Positions 51,881-60,709 of a DNA stretch of 64,000 nt are shown in pieces. Numbering within the stretch: the stretch's first letter is position 1; every line of letters begins with the position of its first letter. The stretch comes from a virus: the IMG/VR virus record IMGVR_UViG_3300005095_000008, positions 23,031-87,030 of that record. The stretch is one strand, 5' to 3'. The notes below the pieces were generated by a model. The model saw only the letters and a program-made list of their open reading frames with translations. It was not told the origin of the DNA and did not search any database. Made by a program: the position numbers and the translations under genes.

Positions 51881-53266
51881 TTATCTGTATTGAGGCATGG
51901 ACGCGTACGGTCCATTGAAGGGTACACCAGGTGCAGCACTATTCATATATTGCTGTTGACCATAGGCTGGTTGGCCGTATTGTTGTTGCATCGGCATTCC
52001 TGTAGGTTGAGGAGTGATGCCTTGGTTCATAGACCGCATCGGTTGTCCATACATTTGCTGTTGAGGCGGACAATACGCTTGTTGCATTGGAACACCAGTA
52101 GGTTGTGGAATAATAGGTTGGTTCTGCGGAACCATTGGTTGCTGGTACTGTTGGTTACGAGACGGGCCTCCACCATACAGCAATTGCTTAACCTCTTCTT
52201 CGCTCATTACATCACTGTTTGATTGCGGTGTAGTTTGATGTACTTGTTGTTGTGTTGGTTGCATTGTCTGTGTTTGTTGTGGCGTATCATCTACCATAGC
52301 TTGTTGCAATGCTGCCTGATATGGATCAAATTGCTCTACATTATTGCTACGGTTATTCAGATCAGTCGTCATTACGTTTGCACCATTTTCAGTTACTTCT
52401 GGTAACATAGCGATTTCTGTTGCGTATTTCTCAAAATGTAGCTTATCCATATCGTAATGGATTGGCACAATTGTTTTATTCACAATTTCTTTGTCGATGA
52501 ATTCTAACGACTTTAATAGATCATTGATTCTATTCGTAAACATCATATAGCCTTTTGCTAATGCAGTGAACGACGGACTATAGTCGTTATTACTATATGA
52601 TAGAATGAAGTTTTCATTCTCTGTTCCCTTCTTAAGCAGGAAGTTTACAAGAATCTTATAGACACGCTTCTCTTTGCCTCTAAGGTTAGACTCTTCTACC
52701 ACATCCAAAATCGGAGAGTCTAACACAATACCTCTGTAAAACTTTTCACCTTGTACCTCAATGTTTTTCTTCAAATAGTACTTAGCGATTCTGTGCTTAT
52801 TAGACGTCACAGATTCACTTACCAATTTCGTCCAATGGTCCATTACACCATCGTCTATCAGTTCCTTAATGTTTTTAGAACGTGCTTGTTCTAGTAGAAT
52901 TAAGAACTGATTTAAAGAGATAGGTAAATCTTTTACATTGTCTAGTCTACCTAATTGCAATAACAGGCGAGATGCTGCCGCTAACTGCACATTCGCAGTG
53001 ATTTCTGCAATCTTCATGAGTTTCTTGACAATAGGCGACTCGCCTTTCACAAGGTTCTCTTTGAGTGGGTTAAACAGGTATTTAACAGGTTTGAATTCTC
53101 CTGTTTCTGTCGCAGCAGTTAATGTTTCGATATGTTCTTTTGTAGGTAGTACAACAGGCAAACCGTCGATCGTTAAGTTCTTATTGTTGTATTTAATAAA
53201 ACCATCTGACGTTACGTCTAGTTGAAATGACTTGATAATATCTTTATATGCTTCTAATAATCCCAT
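51881..53266 (-). CDS. Large protein with Gln/Pro-rich repeat tail (461 aa)
   Basis: Residues 1-310 are globular and mainly helical. Residues 315-461 form a low-complexity tail rich in Gln, Pro, Tyr and Met, with repeats IPQPTGVPMQQ and ITPQPTGMPMQQ about 40 residues apart. Such tails often drive multivalent binding or phase separation. The gene ends a three-gene operon of large unknown proteins (56272 down to 51881) with spacings of 2-10 bases, which suggests a shared complex. No domain recognised in the head part. Confidence 0.72.
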   Translation of the reverse strand: MGLLEAYKDIIKSFQLDVTSDGFIKYNNKNLTIDGLPVVLPTKEHIETLTAATETGEFKPVKYLFNPLKENLVKGESPIVKKLMKIAEITANVQLAAASRLLLQLGRLDNVKDLPISLNQFLILLEQARSKNIKELIDDGVMDHWTKLVSESVTSNKHRIAKYYLKKNIEVQGEKFYRGIVLDSPILDVVEESNLRGKEKRVYKILVNFLLKKGTENENFILSYSNNDYSPSFTALAKGYMMFTNRINDLLKSLEFIDKEIVNKTIVPIHYDMDKLHFEKYATEIAMLPEVTENGANVMTTDLNNRSNNVEQFDPYQAALQQAMVDDTPQQTQTMQPTQQQVHQTTPQSNSDVMSEEEVKQLLYGGGPSRNQQYQQPMVPQNQPIIPQPTGVPMQQAYCPPQQQMYGQPMRSMNQGITPQPTGMPMQQQYGQPAYGQQQYMNSAAPGVPFNGPYASMPQYR

Positions 53267-53276
53267 GTTTTTCCTT

Positions 53277-54725
53277 TTAATTTTCTACTATTAATGACAA
53301 TAGTCCTTGATAGTCTTTGAGACTACTTTGTAGTTTCTCTTCCGTCGTGATAACTGGGTCAAATAATGAGTTACTATATGTAGGAATAGCAAACACTATT
53401 GGTGGCTGACCATTAACAGATACAGATATTCTGCTCTCATTGATAAGATCAATGTTTACAAGAATATCGATCGCAAACGTATTGTTTAATGTTAATTGCG
53501 GTAGAATAAGTGTCATGAATTGATGTTCAAACTCAATAACAGATTGTTCTACATTTAATACAGGAATTTCCGTATTATAATTCAGTGGTGTAAACACTGG
53601 CACACCGCCTAACACACCTGTTTGAACTGTAAACATAATTGATGTCAACATTAGTTTACTTGCTAGCGCTGATGCAGACTCTGAAATCGTAGATGCAATT
53701 CTCGCCTCTTGACTAGTGACTGCTAATGTTTCTGGATCGTTTGTTAGTAGAATGTTTTGTTCATGATGTTGAAACGCACCTGTGTCAATTGGTACTTGGT
53801 CTGCAATGGTCCATCTGATGGAAGTTTTATTTTGAACGCCTGGATCTACAGCGACAATATCGTTATATGTAAACTCACCAGTATTCATTCCTTTCATTGT
53901 AGAAATTTCTCTCATGAAAGGCGTGTCTACGACAGATGGTTCTGCAAGCGTGCCAGCACCGCCCATGTAGATATCAGATGGATCATTTGTCACACTAGCA
54001 ATAGATGCAGATGCAGCTGTTGCATTGATAATATCAGTGACTTGATTTGCACCAATTCTATTGTTTGCTTTGCTTGTATCTACAACACCAGAAACTTTCG
54101 ATATTACATTGGTAACTGGAATGTAATCGCCATATCTATGTGTTGTATGTAGTTCAATCAACGTATCAATTGGTCTCAATAGTCTAAATTTACTATTGTC
54201 ATATTCTAGATTGTGCATGTTGGTTGTTCTGTCATAGACCAATGTAAATGCTGAGTGCGGCATGTGCTTAATCGTATTTGTTCCAGGTATGACGGTCTCT
54301 ATTACGTTTACGATACTGTTTACATAGAATATCATATTTGGATCTATTTGACCTGTTGCTTTATTTGCACCAAGATAATTGGTATACCCTTGAATATATG
54401 ATGCAAAGACAGAACCATCACTTCTTTGTGTTTTTGTTTTCATAATGAATATAAAACGTTCTGTCTGCCAACCATTATCAATACCTACCTTTAGGTCTGG
54501 TGCCATACCCATTGACAACAGTTCAGGTGTTTTGGTAGCAATCGCTTCTGCTGATACTTTACCAAATCGATTGATGTCCTCCTCAATCAGTCGATAGTCT
54601 CTGTTTGTTAGCTTGAGATGATACCCCCTTTGTACCATATCATTCTTTTGCTTTGTATTAATCAGTATTAAATCTGTTACGTGCGTCTGTGGTTGAATGT
54701 GTTGTTCTTGTCCGAATGCATCCAT
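53277..54725 (-). CDS. Hypothetical protein, possibly virion-associated (482 aa)
   Basis: A 482-residue protein without membrane spans, starting after AAAGGAGAATAATA. Strand-rich sections (VYDRTTNMHNLEYDNSKFRL; IDILVNIDLINESRISVSVN) alternate with an Ala/Ser-rich region in the middle (INATAASASIASV). The pattern would suit a virion protein, but I recognise no family. It is packed between two large unknown genes of the same operon. Confidence 0.7.
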   Translation of the reverse strand: MDAFGQEQHIQPQTHVTDLILINTKQKNDMVQRGYHLKLTNRDYRLIEEDINRFGKVSAEAIATKTPELLSMGMAPDLKVGIDNGWQTERFIFIMKTKTQRSDGSVFASYIQGYTNYLGANKATGQIDPNMIFYVNSIVNVIETVIPGTNTIKHMPHSAFTLVYDRTTNMHNLEYDNSKFRLLRPIDTLIELHTTHRYGDYIPVTNVISKVSGVVDTSKANNRIGANQVTDIINATAASASIASVTNDPSDIYMGGAGTLAEPSVVDTPFMREISTMKGMNTGEFTYNDIVAVDPGVQNKTSIRWTIADQVPIDTGAFQHHEQNILLTNDPETLAVTSQEARIASTISESASALASKLMLTSIMFTVQTGVLGGVPVFTPLNYNTEIPVLNVEQSVIEFEHQFMTLILPQLTLNNTFAIDILVNIDLINESRISVSVNGQPPIVFAIPTYSNSLFDPVITTEEKLQSSLKDYQGLLSLIVEN

Positions 54726-54727
54726 TA

Positions 54728-56272
54728 TTATTCTCCTTTATGTAGTGCTATTAATAACTTGGCAATTTGCTCTCTCAAATCTTCAGGAATGGAGACTGCT
54801 CTACTCTTTCCTTTTAGATATTTTGGCGTTGCTAGATACCTATAGCTACTATTGTATAACATTACGACTAAATCATTAATTGCTTTCGCGATCAAATCTT
54901 GTGTTTGTAACGGTTTGTTTTTTATCTCTAGTTCTTTGTCTACAGAATAGTATTGCTTAAGCTCCTTTAACGTATCTTTACCAATATGCTCTTTCCCAAG
55001 TGTAGATTGAATTGGTACATCTTCATCTGTTCTTAACGCACTAAGCAGTAATGCAATTTCTGGGAAACCTCTATACCATGCAATTGTAAATCCTAATGCC
55101 ATCACATTGACAAGGTGCTCGATATCAAGATAGAAGATTGCTTCAGGATCAATAATGCCTACCTCTCGTTTACCATTATCTGGTGTAATAGAGATAATCC
55201 ATATCATTAACTTTACGATGTTTGGATCGATATCATTACTCTTTGTCATAGGTCGTAGGAACTGTAAGACATCATTCATTACACCGTCTGTATCTGTAAT
55301 GTTGTAGAAGCGCAACAATTTATGTGGATCATCCGTAAAGAACTTAAACTCTTCTGGAATACCAACCATTACATCTGTTGCCATTCTATAGATTTCTAAC
55401 GAAGACTCTGTCTCTTCACCATCAGATTTTGCAGTCTTTTGACGCACATTGTTTGGTGGTTTGATAGCGTCTTTAATAGAGCTATAGATGAATGTGATAA
55501 GGTTTGTGGTAATCTTATCATTACGCGGTATATTGACAGGCATGATTTTAAAGAGTGTCAAACCTAACAGATAATATTTAATATCATCTGTAGAAATCAT
55601 CTTTTGTAAGAGTACTGTCTTGTTTGCGGTACCACTCATATTGGTACTGATGAATCTATCAAAGCTACCAAGCAGTTTCTGTACTGGTTTACTATTCATG
55701 ATATGGTGAGAATCCATAATCATTTGCACAAGAGAAAGTTCTTTCGTTTGCATAATGATTGCTGATGGATTGCTATATGTAAACTCACCAAATGGCCCTA
55801 CAATTGCTTTACTTACTACAGATAGTGCTACCAGATCAATGTACTCATCTTTGGTGTAGGTTTGTACTCTTGTACCTAATCCATCTTTAACAATAGATTC
55901 GTCAAAGTTCTCTTTCAAATTCGATGGTGCTCTGATGTAATCAAGCGTCTGAATAAACGCTTTGATTTCTTCAATATCTAGCATGTCTAGAATGCTGGTG
56001 ATTACTCTACCGAAACTCTCTACAGGACTATCGAGAATATCTGAAGATGCTTCGAATGCTTTAATACATAGGTCAAAGTATCTATCTTGAAACTCTTCGC
56101 CTTTGAAGTCCATGTATTGTTCGAGTAATTCGAACTGGTGTGGACTATCTAGTTTATGCTTCTTGGTCTTGTCGAAGAGTGATTTGACGACAAAGACAAC
56201 TTCGTCCTCCCCGTGTCGTACGGAGAGAGACAGTTTTGCTGTGTTGTTGACATTTACATAACGGAATTCCAT
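54728..56272 (-). CDS. Hypothetical protein (514 aa)
   Basis: First gene of the three-gene unit, starting after AAAAGGAGCATAC, with a promoter-like motif at 56331-56340. The 514-residue protein is mostly helical with an N-terminal strand section (MEFRYVNVNNTAKLSLSVRH). No motif or known domain is visible. It keeps company with the tail-rich protein at 51881, so the three probably work together. Confidence 0.72.
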   Translation of the reverse strand: MEFRYVNVNNTAKLSLSVRHGEDEVVFVVKSLFDKTKKHKLDSPHQFELLEQYMDFKGEEFQDRYFDLCIKAFEASSDILDSPVESFGRVITSILDMLDIEEIKAFIQTLDYIRAPSNLKENFDESIVKDGLGTRVQTYTKDEYIDLVALSVVSKAIVGPFGEFTYSNPSAIIMQTKELSLVQMIMDSHHIMNSKPVQKLLGSFDRFISTNMSGTANKTVLLQKMISTDDIKYYLLGLTLFKIMPVNIPRNDKITTNLITFIYSSIKDAIKPPNNVRQKTAKSDGEETESSLEIYRMATDVMVGIPEEFKFFTDDPHKLLRFYNITDTDGVMNDVLQFLRPMTKSNDIDPNIVKLMIWIISITPDNGKREVGIIDPEAIFYLDIEHLVNVMALGFTIAWYRGFPEIALLLSALRTDEDVPIQSTLGKEHIGKDTLKELKQYYSVDKELEIKNKPLQTQDLIAKAINDLVVMLYNSSYRYLATPKYLKGKSRAVSIPEDLREQIAKLLIALHKGE

Positions 56273-56330
56273 GTATGCTCCTTTTTAAAAGTGTCAATAG
56301 GTTCACGATAAAACCTAAGAGACCTACATG

Positions 56331-56340
56331 TATAATATGT
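56331..56340 (-). promoter_or_regulatory. Promoter-like motif before three large unknown genes
   Basis: ACATATTATA on the minus strand, 59 bases before the 514-residue protein gene. A small TAGGTT/AACCTA hairpin (56298-56317) lies in the leader. Confidence 0.5.
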
Positions 56341-56394
56341 GTACCAATTATTTTTCATTTATACAGTTAACTATTTACGAGAGAAAAAAGATTG

Positions 56395-56418
56395 CACTAC
56401 AGACATCAGTCTGTAGTG
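56395..56418 (-). terminator. Hairpin after small acidic protein gene
   Basis: A 10-base stem (CACTACAGAC) with a four-base loop, followed on the minus strand by ATCTTTTTTCTC. It supports the 42-residue gene. Confidence 0.72.
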
Positions 56419-56534
56419 TCGTCGTTAGTGTCTTCTTCTGAACCGTCTTCCAATACATTATACATATACTCATCTTGAGGAATTTCAATATCTAAGAATT
56501 GCGCAATATAACTTGGTATTGTTACAGTGTCCAT
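56406..56534 (-). CDS. Small acidic protein (42 aa)
   Basis: A short gene read by eye: ATG at 56534 preceded by AAGGAG five bases away, 42 codons, stop TGA at 56408-56406. The protein begins MDTVTIPSYIAQFLDIEIPQ and ends in a strongly acidic stretch (EDGSEEDTNDDTTD). The stop lies within the hairpin at 56395-56418, as in other genes of this phage. The good ribosome binding site and terminator support it. It may be a DNA mimic or inhibitor, which is speculation. Confidence 0.6.
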   Translation of the reverse strand: MDTVTIPSYIAQFLDIEIPQDEYMYNVLEDGSEEDTNDDTTD

Positions 56535-56543
56535 AACTTCTCC

Positions 56544-56960
56544 TTAGAATCTATATTTATTACGTAAGTACCTAGAGTCCCACTTCTGAAAAAATAAAGT
56601 CATATATTTAAAGATGACAGGACTATGGAGATACATATTTGCTTCTCCAGTTCCTAGTCCTTTCTTAGGCAAGCCTATCTTTTTACCTTTCTTTAATAAC
56701 TGCTCTATCTCCATAATGGTTCTACGTACCAATAGCATTTCGTCTATCCTATCAGAGAAGAAACAGTACTTGTGTTTTGTACATGGTCTTCTCTTTGTGT
56801 AGATAGGAATCGTATTCGGTAAATCTTTTACCACCGCTGTTTCATTTCTTCCATGATTCATCATATTGGTTTCATAGATGAATATTCTATCAGGTTCTGC
56901 TTTTACAATATCTACTGTGTACTCCTTGTAAAACCTGATTTGATTCTTTTTATGTTTCAT
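56544..56960 (-). CDS. Macro-like protein (DUF7831-type pattern)
   Basis: A 138-residue protein with the pattern IFIYETNMMNHGRNETAVVK (27-46), PNTIPIYTKRRP (48-59), then IGLPKKGLGTGEANM (95-109) and IFKYMTLFF. This resembles small macro-domain-like phage proteins with F-G-x-N-x-x-G, G-I-P-T-K and G-x-G-x-G segments that bind ADP-ribose-like ligands. The assignment is from memory of the pattern, not from a search. It overlaps the upstream gene by 11 bases. Confidence 0.55.
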   Translation of the reverse strand: MKHKKNQIRFYKEYTVDIVKAEPDRIFIYETNMMNHGRNETAVVKDLPNTIPIYTKRRPCTKHKYCFFSDRIDEMLLVRRTIMEIEQLLKKGKKIGLPKKGLGTGEANMYLHSPVIFKYMTLFFQKWDSRYLRNKYRF

Positions 56961-57606
56961 CCTCGCTCTTTTCTAAGTCATTTTGTTTATCTATCATACT
57001 AATAGACGCACGTTCCTTAGCGAGTCTGACTACTTCTTTTAACTTGAGCTTTTTCTCTTTCTTCTCTATAAACTTCTTCACGTTCTTTTTAGGTTTCTGT
57101 TTTACCACCTTTTTCTTTTTGCCACGTTTAGGTTTCTCTTTCTTTGACTTCGCTTTACGTACTTGTTCAGTTGGTAAGTCAATCCCATAGTGTTCTTTGA
57201 AATAGTCGTTAAAGAAGAAGATAATCTTTAGGAGTTCTAGTTTATCTTCTCTAGGAATATCTTTCTCTGTGAGATATGGTTTAATACCAAGATAATCCTT
57301 ATGGTCTTTTTCAGAGAACATAGAAGAGAGATATTCTAGAAATACATACAATGCATCTCCAGAGATTTTGTACTCTGTAGTTTCTTGTTGTGCTTTCCAT
57401 AACTCCATCGCTTTCTTAGTGAGTTCTGCGTCTTTAATAGGATTGATACTTTTCATTACCAATAGAGTTCTATAAACATTATTGTAGAGATTTGTTAGGT
57501 ATAATCTATCTAGTGTTCCGATAGTCGTAAATGTACCAAACATAAATCTAGCAACGATATATCCTCGTTCTACCTTTGGCGGTATTGTTTTGTATTGTTT
57601 ACTCAT
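56950..57606 (-). CDS. Hypothetical protein with lysine-rich tail (218 aa)
   Basis: Residues 1-145 form a helical domain; residues 148-185 are a run of lysine- and arginine-rich sequence (KAKSKKEKPKRGKKKKVVKQ) followed by a charged helix. The basic region probably binds nucleic acid. It overlaps both neighbours by a few bases, so it is in a coupled operon with a membrane protein upstream and the macro-like protein downstream. No family recognised. Confidence 0.7.
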   Translation of the reverse strand: MSKQYKTIPPKVERGYIVARFMFGTFTTIGTLDRLYLTNLYNNVYRTLLVMKSINPIKDAELTKKAMELWKAQQETTEYKISGDALYVFLEYLSSMFSEKDHKDYLGIKPYLTEKDIPREDKLELLKIIFFFNDYFKEHYGIDLPTEQVRKAKSKKEKPKRGKKKKVVKQKPKKNVKKFIEKKEKKLKLKEVVRLAKERASISMIDKQNDLEKSEDET

Positions 57607-57868
57607 CTTTACCTGTATACCATTTATTTATTTTGTCGTAATTAAACATTTTGTTAAAAAGTTCTATAATAATGCCTAATAGAAACAACAAAACCATAAA
57701 CCATGAAAATAGAGCTGCAAAAGCTGCTTCATTCAATTCAAAACTTTCATGCCGTGTAAATGTTGTATAGAAACCTATTTTCGTCAATCTATTAATTATA
57801 AAACCAACTATAAGTGCTGTAACGTACCCTATCGCGTATATAATAAATGCTATAATCATATCGTTCAT
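57599..57868 (-). CDS. Two-span membrane protein (89 aa)
   Basis: Hydrophobic helices at about 5-25 (IAFIIYAIGYVTALIVGFII) and 48-71 (AALFSWFMVLLFLLGIIIEL), with an FSWxMV motif and a charged end containing INKWYTGKD. The gene at 58820 has the same layout and the same FSWxMV and KW signatures, so they are probably old paralogues. ATG follows AAAGGAGAAGTAAG. Function unknown. Confidence 0.7.
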   Translation of the reverse strand: MNDMIIAFIIYAIGYVTALIVGFIINRLTKIGFYTTFTRHESFELNEAAFAALFSWFMVLLFLLGIIIELFNKMFNYDKINKWYTGKDE

Positions 57869-57931
57869 CTTACTTCTCCTTTATCGATAATAACATATTT
57901 GTCATAAACAATAGTGAGGTATATTTACCTA

Positions 57932-58807
57932 CTATTTATATTTTAAACCATATTGTAAGATTGCATTCAAATCATTTCTGATATCTGTATTACTCTTCAG
58001 ATTTGCAATCACCTTCTCTTCTGTTGTCAATGGCGTCCATTTGTACTTTTCAGAAATTGCAGTAATTTCACTCTTGTAATCAGACATTGGTTTAGGAAAT
58101 ATAAGATTATCTCCAATTAGTCTTAACAAGATTTCGTTAAACGGCAATCTGTCCCTACCAAGAGCAGTGCTTCTAGGATATTTAGTGTTCCACTCTTTAC
58201 GTGTTTTTACTACGCCAGTGTGTGATTCCAATAACTCTAGATTAGGTACAAATTTATAACACAACAAATCAGGACTGATGTGTGTCGTAATCAATACCTT
58301 ATCTTTTGTTTTTTCTAACTTATGCGTATCAGATAGAAAGTTTACATTCTCTTTTTCTAACAAGTCTGTAATCTTTCCAATCATATTGATAGTATTGATA
58401 TGCATCTTATCTTTCTTAGAGAGTTTCTTTAAGGCGTTCATAAATACCTTATTAGAAACTTTACTGTAATCTGGTAAAAAGTATACCAATTTACAATTTA
58501 GATTTCTAAAGAGTTGTTCTAAAATAGCTACTTCTGAAAGTACTACTTGTATCACATCTCTCTCATGACCATTTCTATCTAATAGCACATTGAGTTTTTT
58601 CGACTCTAATGCTGTATAGATATTACGTACTAATGTATAAATATTAAAATAGTAAAAAGAATAACTATTAATATCTACACGATTAAATGTACGTGTCTTG
58701 TCGTAAGAGTCTTCTTGTAAACCAAAGATAGACTCAATAGCGAGTGAAGTACCAATACTCAACCCGAACCCTCCTGTGGTTCGAGTGAGTAGAATCTGCA
58801 TAGACAT
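57932..58807 (-). CDS. Hypothetical protein (291 aa)
   Basis: A soluble alpha/beta protein: LVYFLPDYSKVSNKVF (106-121) and KVLITTHISPDLLCY (169-183) look like strand-turn-helix units of a Rossmann-like or nuclease-like core, and HTGVVKTRKEWNTKYP has a charged patch that could be an active site. I cannot name a family. It lies between two related membrane protein genes and starts after AAAGGAGTTCAACT. Confidence 0.68.
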   Translation of the reverse strand: MSMQILLTRTTGGFGLSIGTSLAIESIFGLQEDSYDKTRTFNRVDINSYSFYYFNIYTLVRNIYTALESKKLNVLLDRNGHERDVIQVVLSEVAILEQLFRNLNCKLVYFLPDYSKVSNKVFMNALKKLSKKDKMHINTINMIGKITDLLEKENVNFLSDTHKLEKTKDKVLITTHISPDLLCYKFVPNLELLESHTGVVKTRKEWNTKYPRSTALGRDRLPFNEILLRLIGDNLIFPKPMSDYKSEITAISEKYKWTPLTTEEKVIANLKSNTDIRNDLNAILQYGLKYK

Positions 58808-58819
58808 AGTTGAACTCCT

Positions 58820-59056
58820 TTAGTCAATGTTCTTAAACCACTTATCCATTTTTTCATAAAATTCAGTAGAGTGTAAGTCTTCCTTTACAAATACAATAAT
58901 GCCAAAAAACACCATTGTCCATGAAAATAATGACCAACCAATGCCTTCTATTAAAGAAAGTTTATTATGTTCATGCTCTTCAAAACTATTAAGCTTACGA
59001 ATTAACATAAAGCTAATAACGCATCCACTGATATACCATAATATCACATTAACCAT
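58820..59056 (-). CDS. Two-span membrane protein (78 aa)
   Basis: Hydrophobic helices at about 3-20 and 37-57 (GIGWSLFSWTMVFFGIIVFV) and a charged C-terminus with MDKWFKNID. It shares the FSWxMV signature and layout with the 89-residue protein at 57599. It has a promoter-like motif at 59086-59095 and AAAAGGAGATTAAA before the ATG. Function unknown. Confidence 0.7.
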   Translation of the reverse strand: MVNVILWYISGCVISFMLIRKLNSFEEHEHNKLSLIEGIGWSLFSWTMVFFGIIVFVKEDLHSTEFYEKMDKWFKNID

Positions 59057-59085
59057 TTTAATCTCCTTTTCAGTTCATTTATTTA

Positions 59086-59095
59086 AATAATATGT
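59086..59095 (-). promoter_or_regulatory. Promoter-like motif before 78-residue membrane protein gene
   Basis: ACATATTATT on the minus strand, 30 bases upstream. Confidence 0.45.
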
Positions 59096-59107
59096 ATATG
59101 TAAACAT

Positions 59108-60217
59108 TTAGAGTATTTTCTGTAATGTATCTTCTAAAATCTTCCAGTCGCTATGGTTCAACATATCTCTACCAATCTCTTCTTTCATCAATGGTATTAA
59201 ATTATCTTTCGTAATAGAAAATGCTTCTTGTTTTTCTAAAAATAATACCTTCTGTTCTTTCTCTTCTTTTTTATCAGTGTATTCTATATCGATATGATAC
59301 TGCTTAAATGTATTTCGTAATATATCTACACTCTTCTTTAATTCACTCCCTGCTTTTACCCTAATACGTAGTCTACTCTTAGGCGGTAATTTCAAACTAC
59401 GAATATCTTTCATTAACTCTTCAATAGTGATATTCTGATAATGTAATGTCTTATATACTTTCGCTAAAGTATTCTCTAAGAACAAATACTCTCGTACTGC
59501 GCCATTAACATAAATTAACAATCCACCCTTTTTCTCTTCTTCATTATGTGTTAGTCTATCAAAACTACCAGGTGTCAATATTCTATCATACGCACTATGG
59601 TTATGAATATGTCCACACACTACATAATGTTTCGTAATACTTAAATAGTCACTCTCCCTATGTGATACTGGTGAGGTAAACATTGGTAAATGATAGTGAA
59701 ACTGTCCATGAATAATGGTAAAGTCTACTTGTGTTAATTCTAGACTATGCAGTAATGACTGTACCTCTTCCCATGTCTCCTCTGCAGTCTCATTAATTTC
59801 ATCTGGTATGTAGAGTATATGTATACCCAAGTCTTCCATATACTCGATATGTATCTTATCAAAATACTTAAAATCCACTTCTATATTCAACTTCGTTAAA
59901 ACAGTATTAAATGTTTTCAACTGTTTAAAGTCATGTGATGGTGTTCCTTCTAATATTCGTAATTTAATATTATTCGTTTTACAATACTTTGCTACATTAC
60001 TCAACCACTCTACCGCTAGCTGATACTCTTTACTATTATTCGGCAATAACCTATCGAAAATATCACCAGATATCATAAGTATATCAATGTCGTACAATAC
60101 TTTGTCATACTTCTGAAAGAACTGATACAAATGATCTACAATCTCTTCTGTCGTTGTTTTGTTATGTCCTAAATGAATATCTGATAAATCTAACATCTTT
60201 ACTTTTTGTATATTCAT
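59108..60217 (-). CDS. SbcD/Mre11-like nuclease subunit (T4 gp47-like)
   Basis: A 369-residue calcineurin-type phosphoesterase with all metal motifs: DIH (13-15), GDIFD (51-55), GTPSHD (91-96, in place of GNHD), IIHGQFH (168-174) and GHIHNH (202-207). The C-terminal 130 residues form the capping and coiled-coil docking region. In phages the protein works with an SbcC/Rad50-like partner (T4 gp46) to resect DNA ends for recombination-dependent replication; that partner is not in this window. ATG follows AAAGGAGTAGAA. Confidence 0.9.
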   Translation of the reverse strand: MNIQKVKMLDLSDIHLGHNKTTTEEIVDHLYQFFQKYDKVLYDIDILMISGDIFDRLLPNNSKEYQLAVEWLSNVAKYCKTNNIKLRILEGTPSHDFKQLKTFNTVLTKLNIEVDFKYFDKIHIEYMEDLGIHILYIPDEINETAEETWEEVQSLLHSLELTQVDFTIIHGQFHYHLPMFTSPVSHRESDYLSITKHYVVCGHIHNHSAYDRILTPGSFDRLTHNEEEKKGGLLIYVNGAVREYLFLENTLAKVYKTLHYQNITIEELMKDIRSLKLPPKSRLRIRVKAGSELKKSVDILRNTFKQYHIDIEYTDKKEEKEQKVLFLEKQEAFSITKDNLIPLMKEEIGRDMLNHSDWKILEDTLQKIL

Positions 60218-60288
60218 TTCTACTCCTTTATGTCATTAATAAAATACCAACATCATTTTTTATGAGTAATACACATATAGGATTCATA

Positions 60289-60699
60289 ATGAATACACAA
60301 TTACCAACACTCACAGATGATAGAATATTAGAAAACGATATGTTAAAAATAAACAAGCTATATGAGTATTTTATAGCGAGTGAACATAGTCAATCATTCT
60401 TTTATAAAAATAATGTAGAATCTTTAAAATATCTTATTTCAGAATATACGATTGAAAATGGTAACTTAGAGACAGAGATTCGTAAATCTTTAGAAAAAAT
60501 GTACAGCAGGTACTTTGATGAGGTAAGCGTTCTTTGTAGCGTAGAACCAGAAGAAGAAGATTCTAATAACTATACAATTGCAATTGATATACAAATTATA
60601 AATAATGAGGTGTCGCACACATTGATGCGATCTGTAAACGTCTCTCATAACAGAATAGACTTTATGAAGACGAATAATATATTACTATATAAAAATTAA
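60289..60699 (+). CDS. Possible baseplate wedge gp25-like protein (136 aa)
   Basis: Start taken at 60289 (MNTQLPTLTD), behind AGGATTCATA; a longer frame from 60154 overlaps the nuclease gene and lacks a ribosome binding site. The 136 residues show helices up to about 85, then strands (DEVSVLCSVEPEEEDSNNYT; IAIDIQIINN), the helix-then-sheet plan and length of gp25 baseplate proteins, though the E-P-R signature is not evident. It pairs with the gene at 60710. Confidence in the gene is high, in the name low. Confidence 0.6.
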   Translation: MNTQLPTLTDDRILENDMLKINKLYEYFIASEHSQSFFYKNNVESLKYLISEYTIENGNLETEIRKSLEKMYSRYFDEVSVLCSVEPEEEDSNNYTIAIDIQIINNEVSHTLMRSVNVSHNRIDFMKTNNILLYKN

Positions 60700-60709
60700 G
60701 GAAGAAGAG

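Noticed and set aside
60154-60288. Longer N-terminus for the gp25-like gene
   Set aside because: It overlaps the start of the divergent nuclease gene, is hydrophobic and lacks a ribosome binding site; the ATG at 60289 has one.
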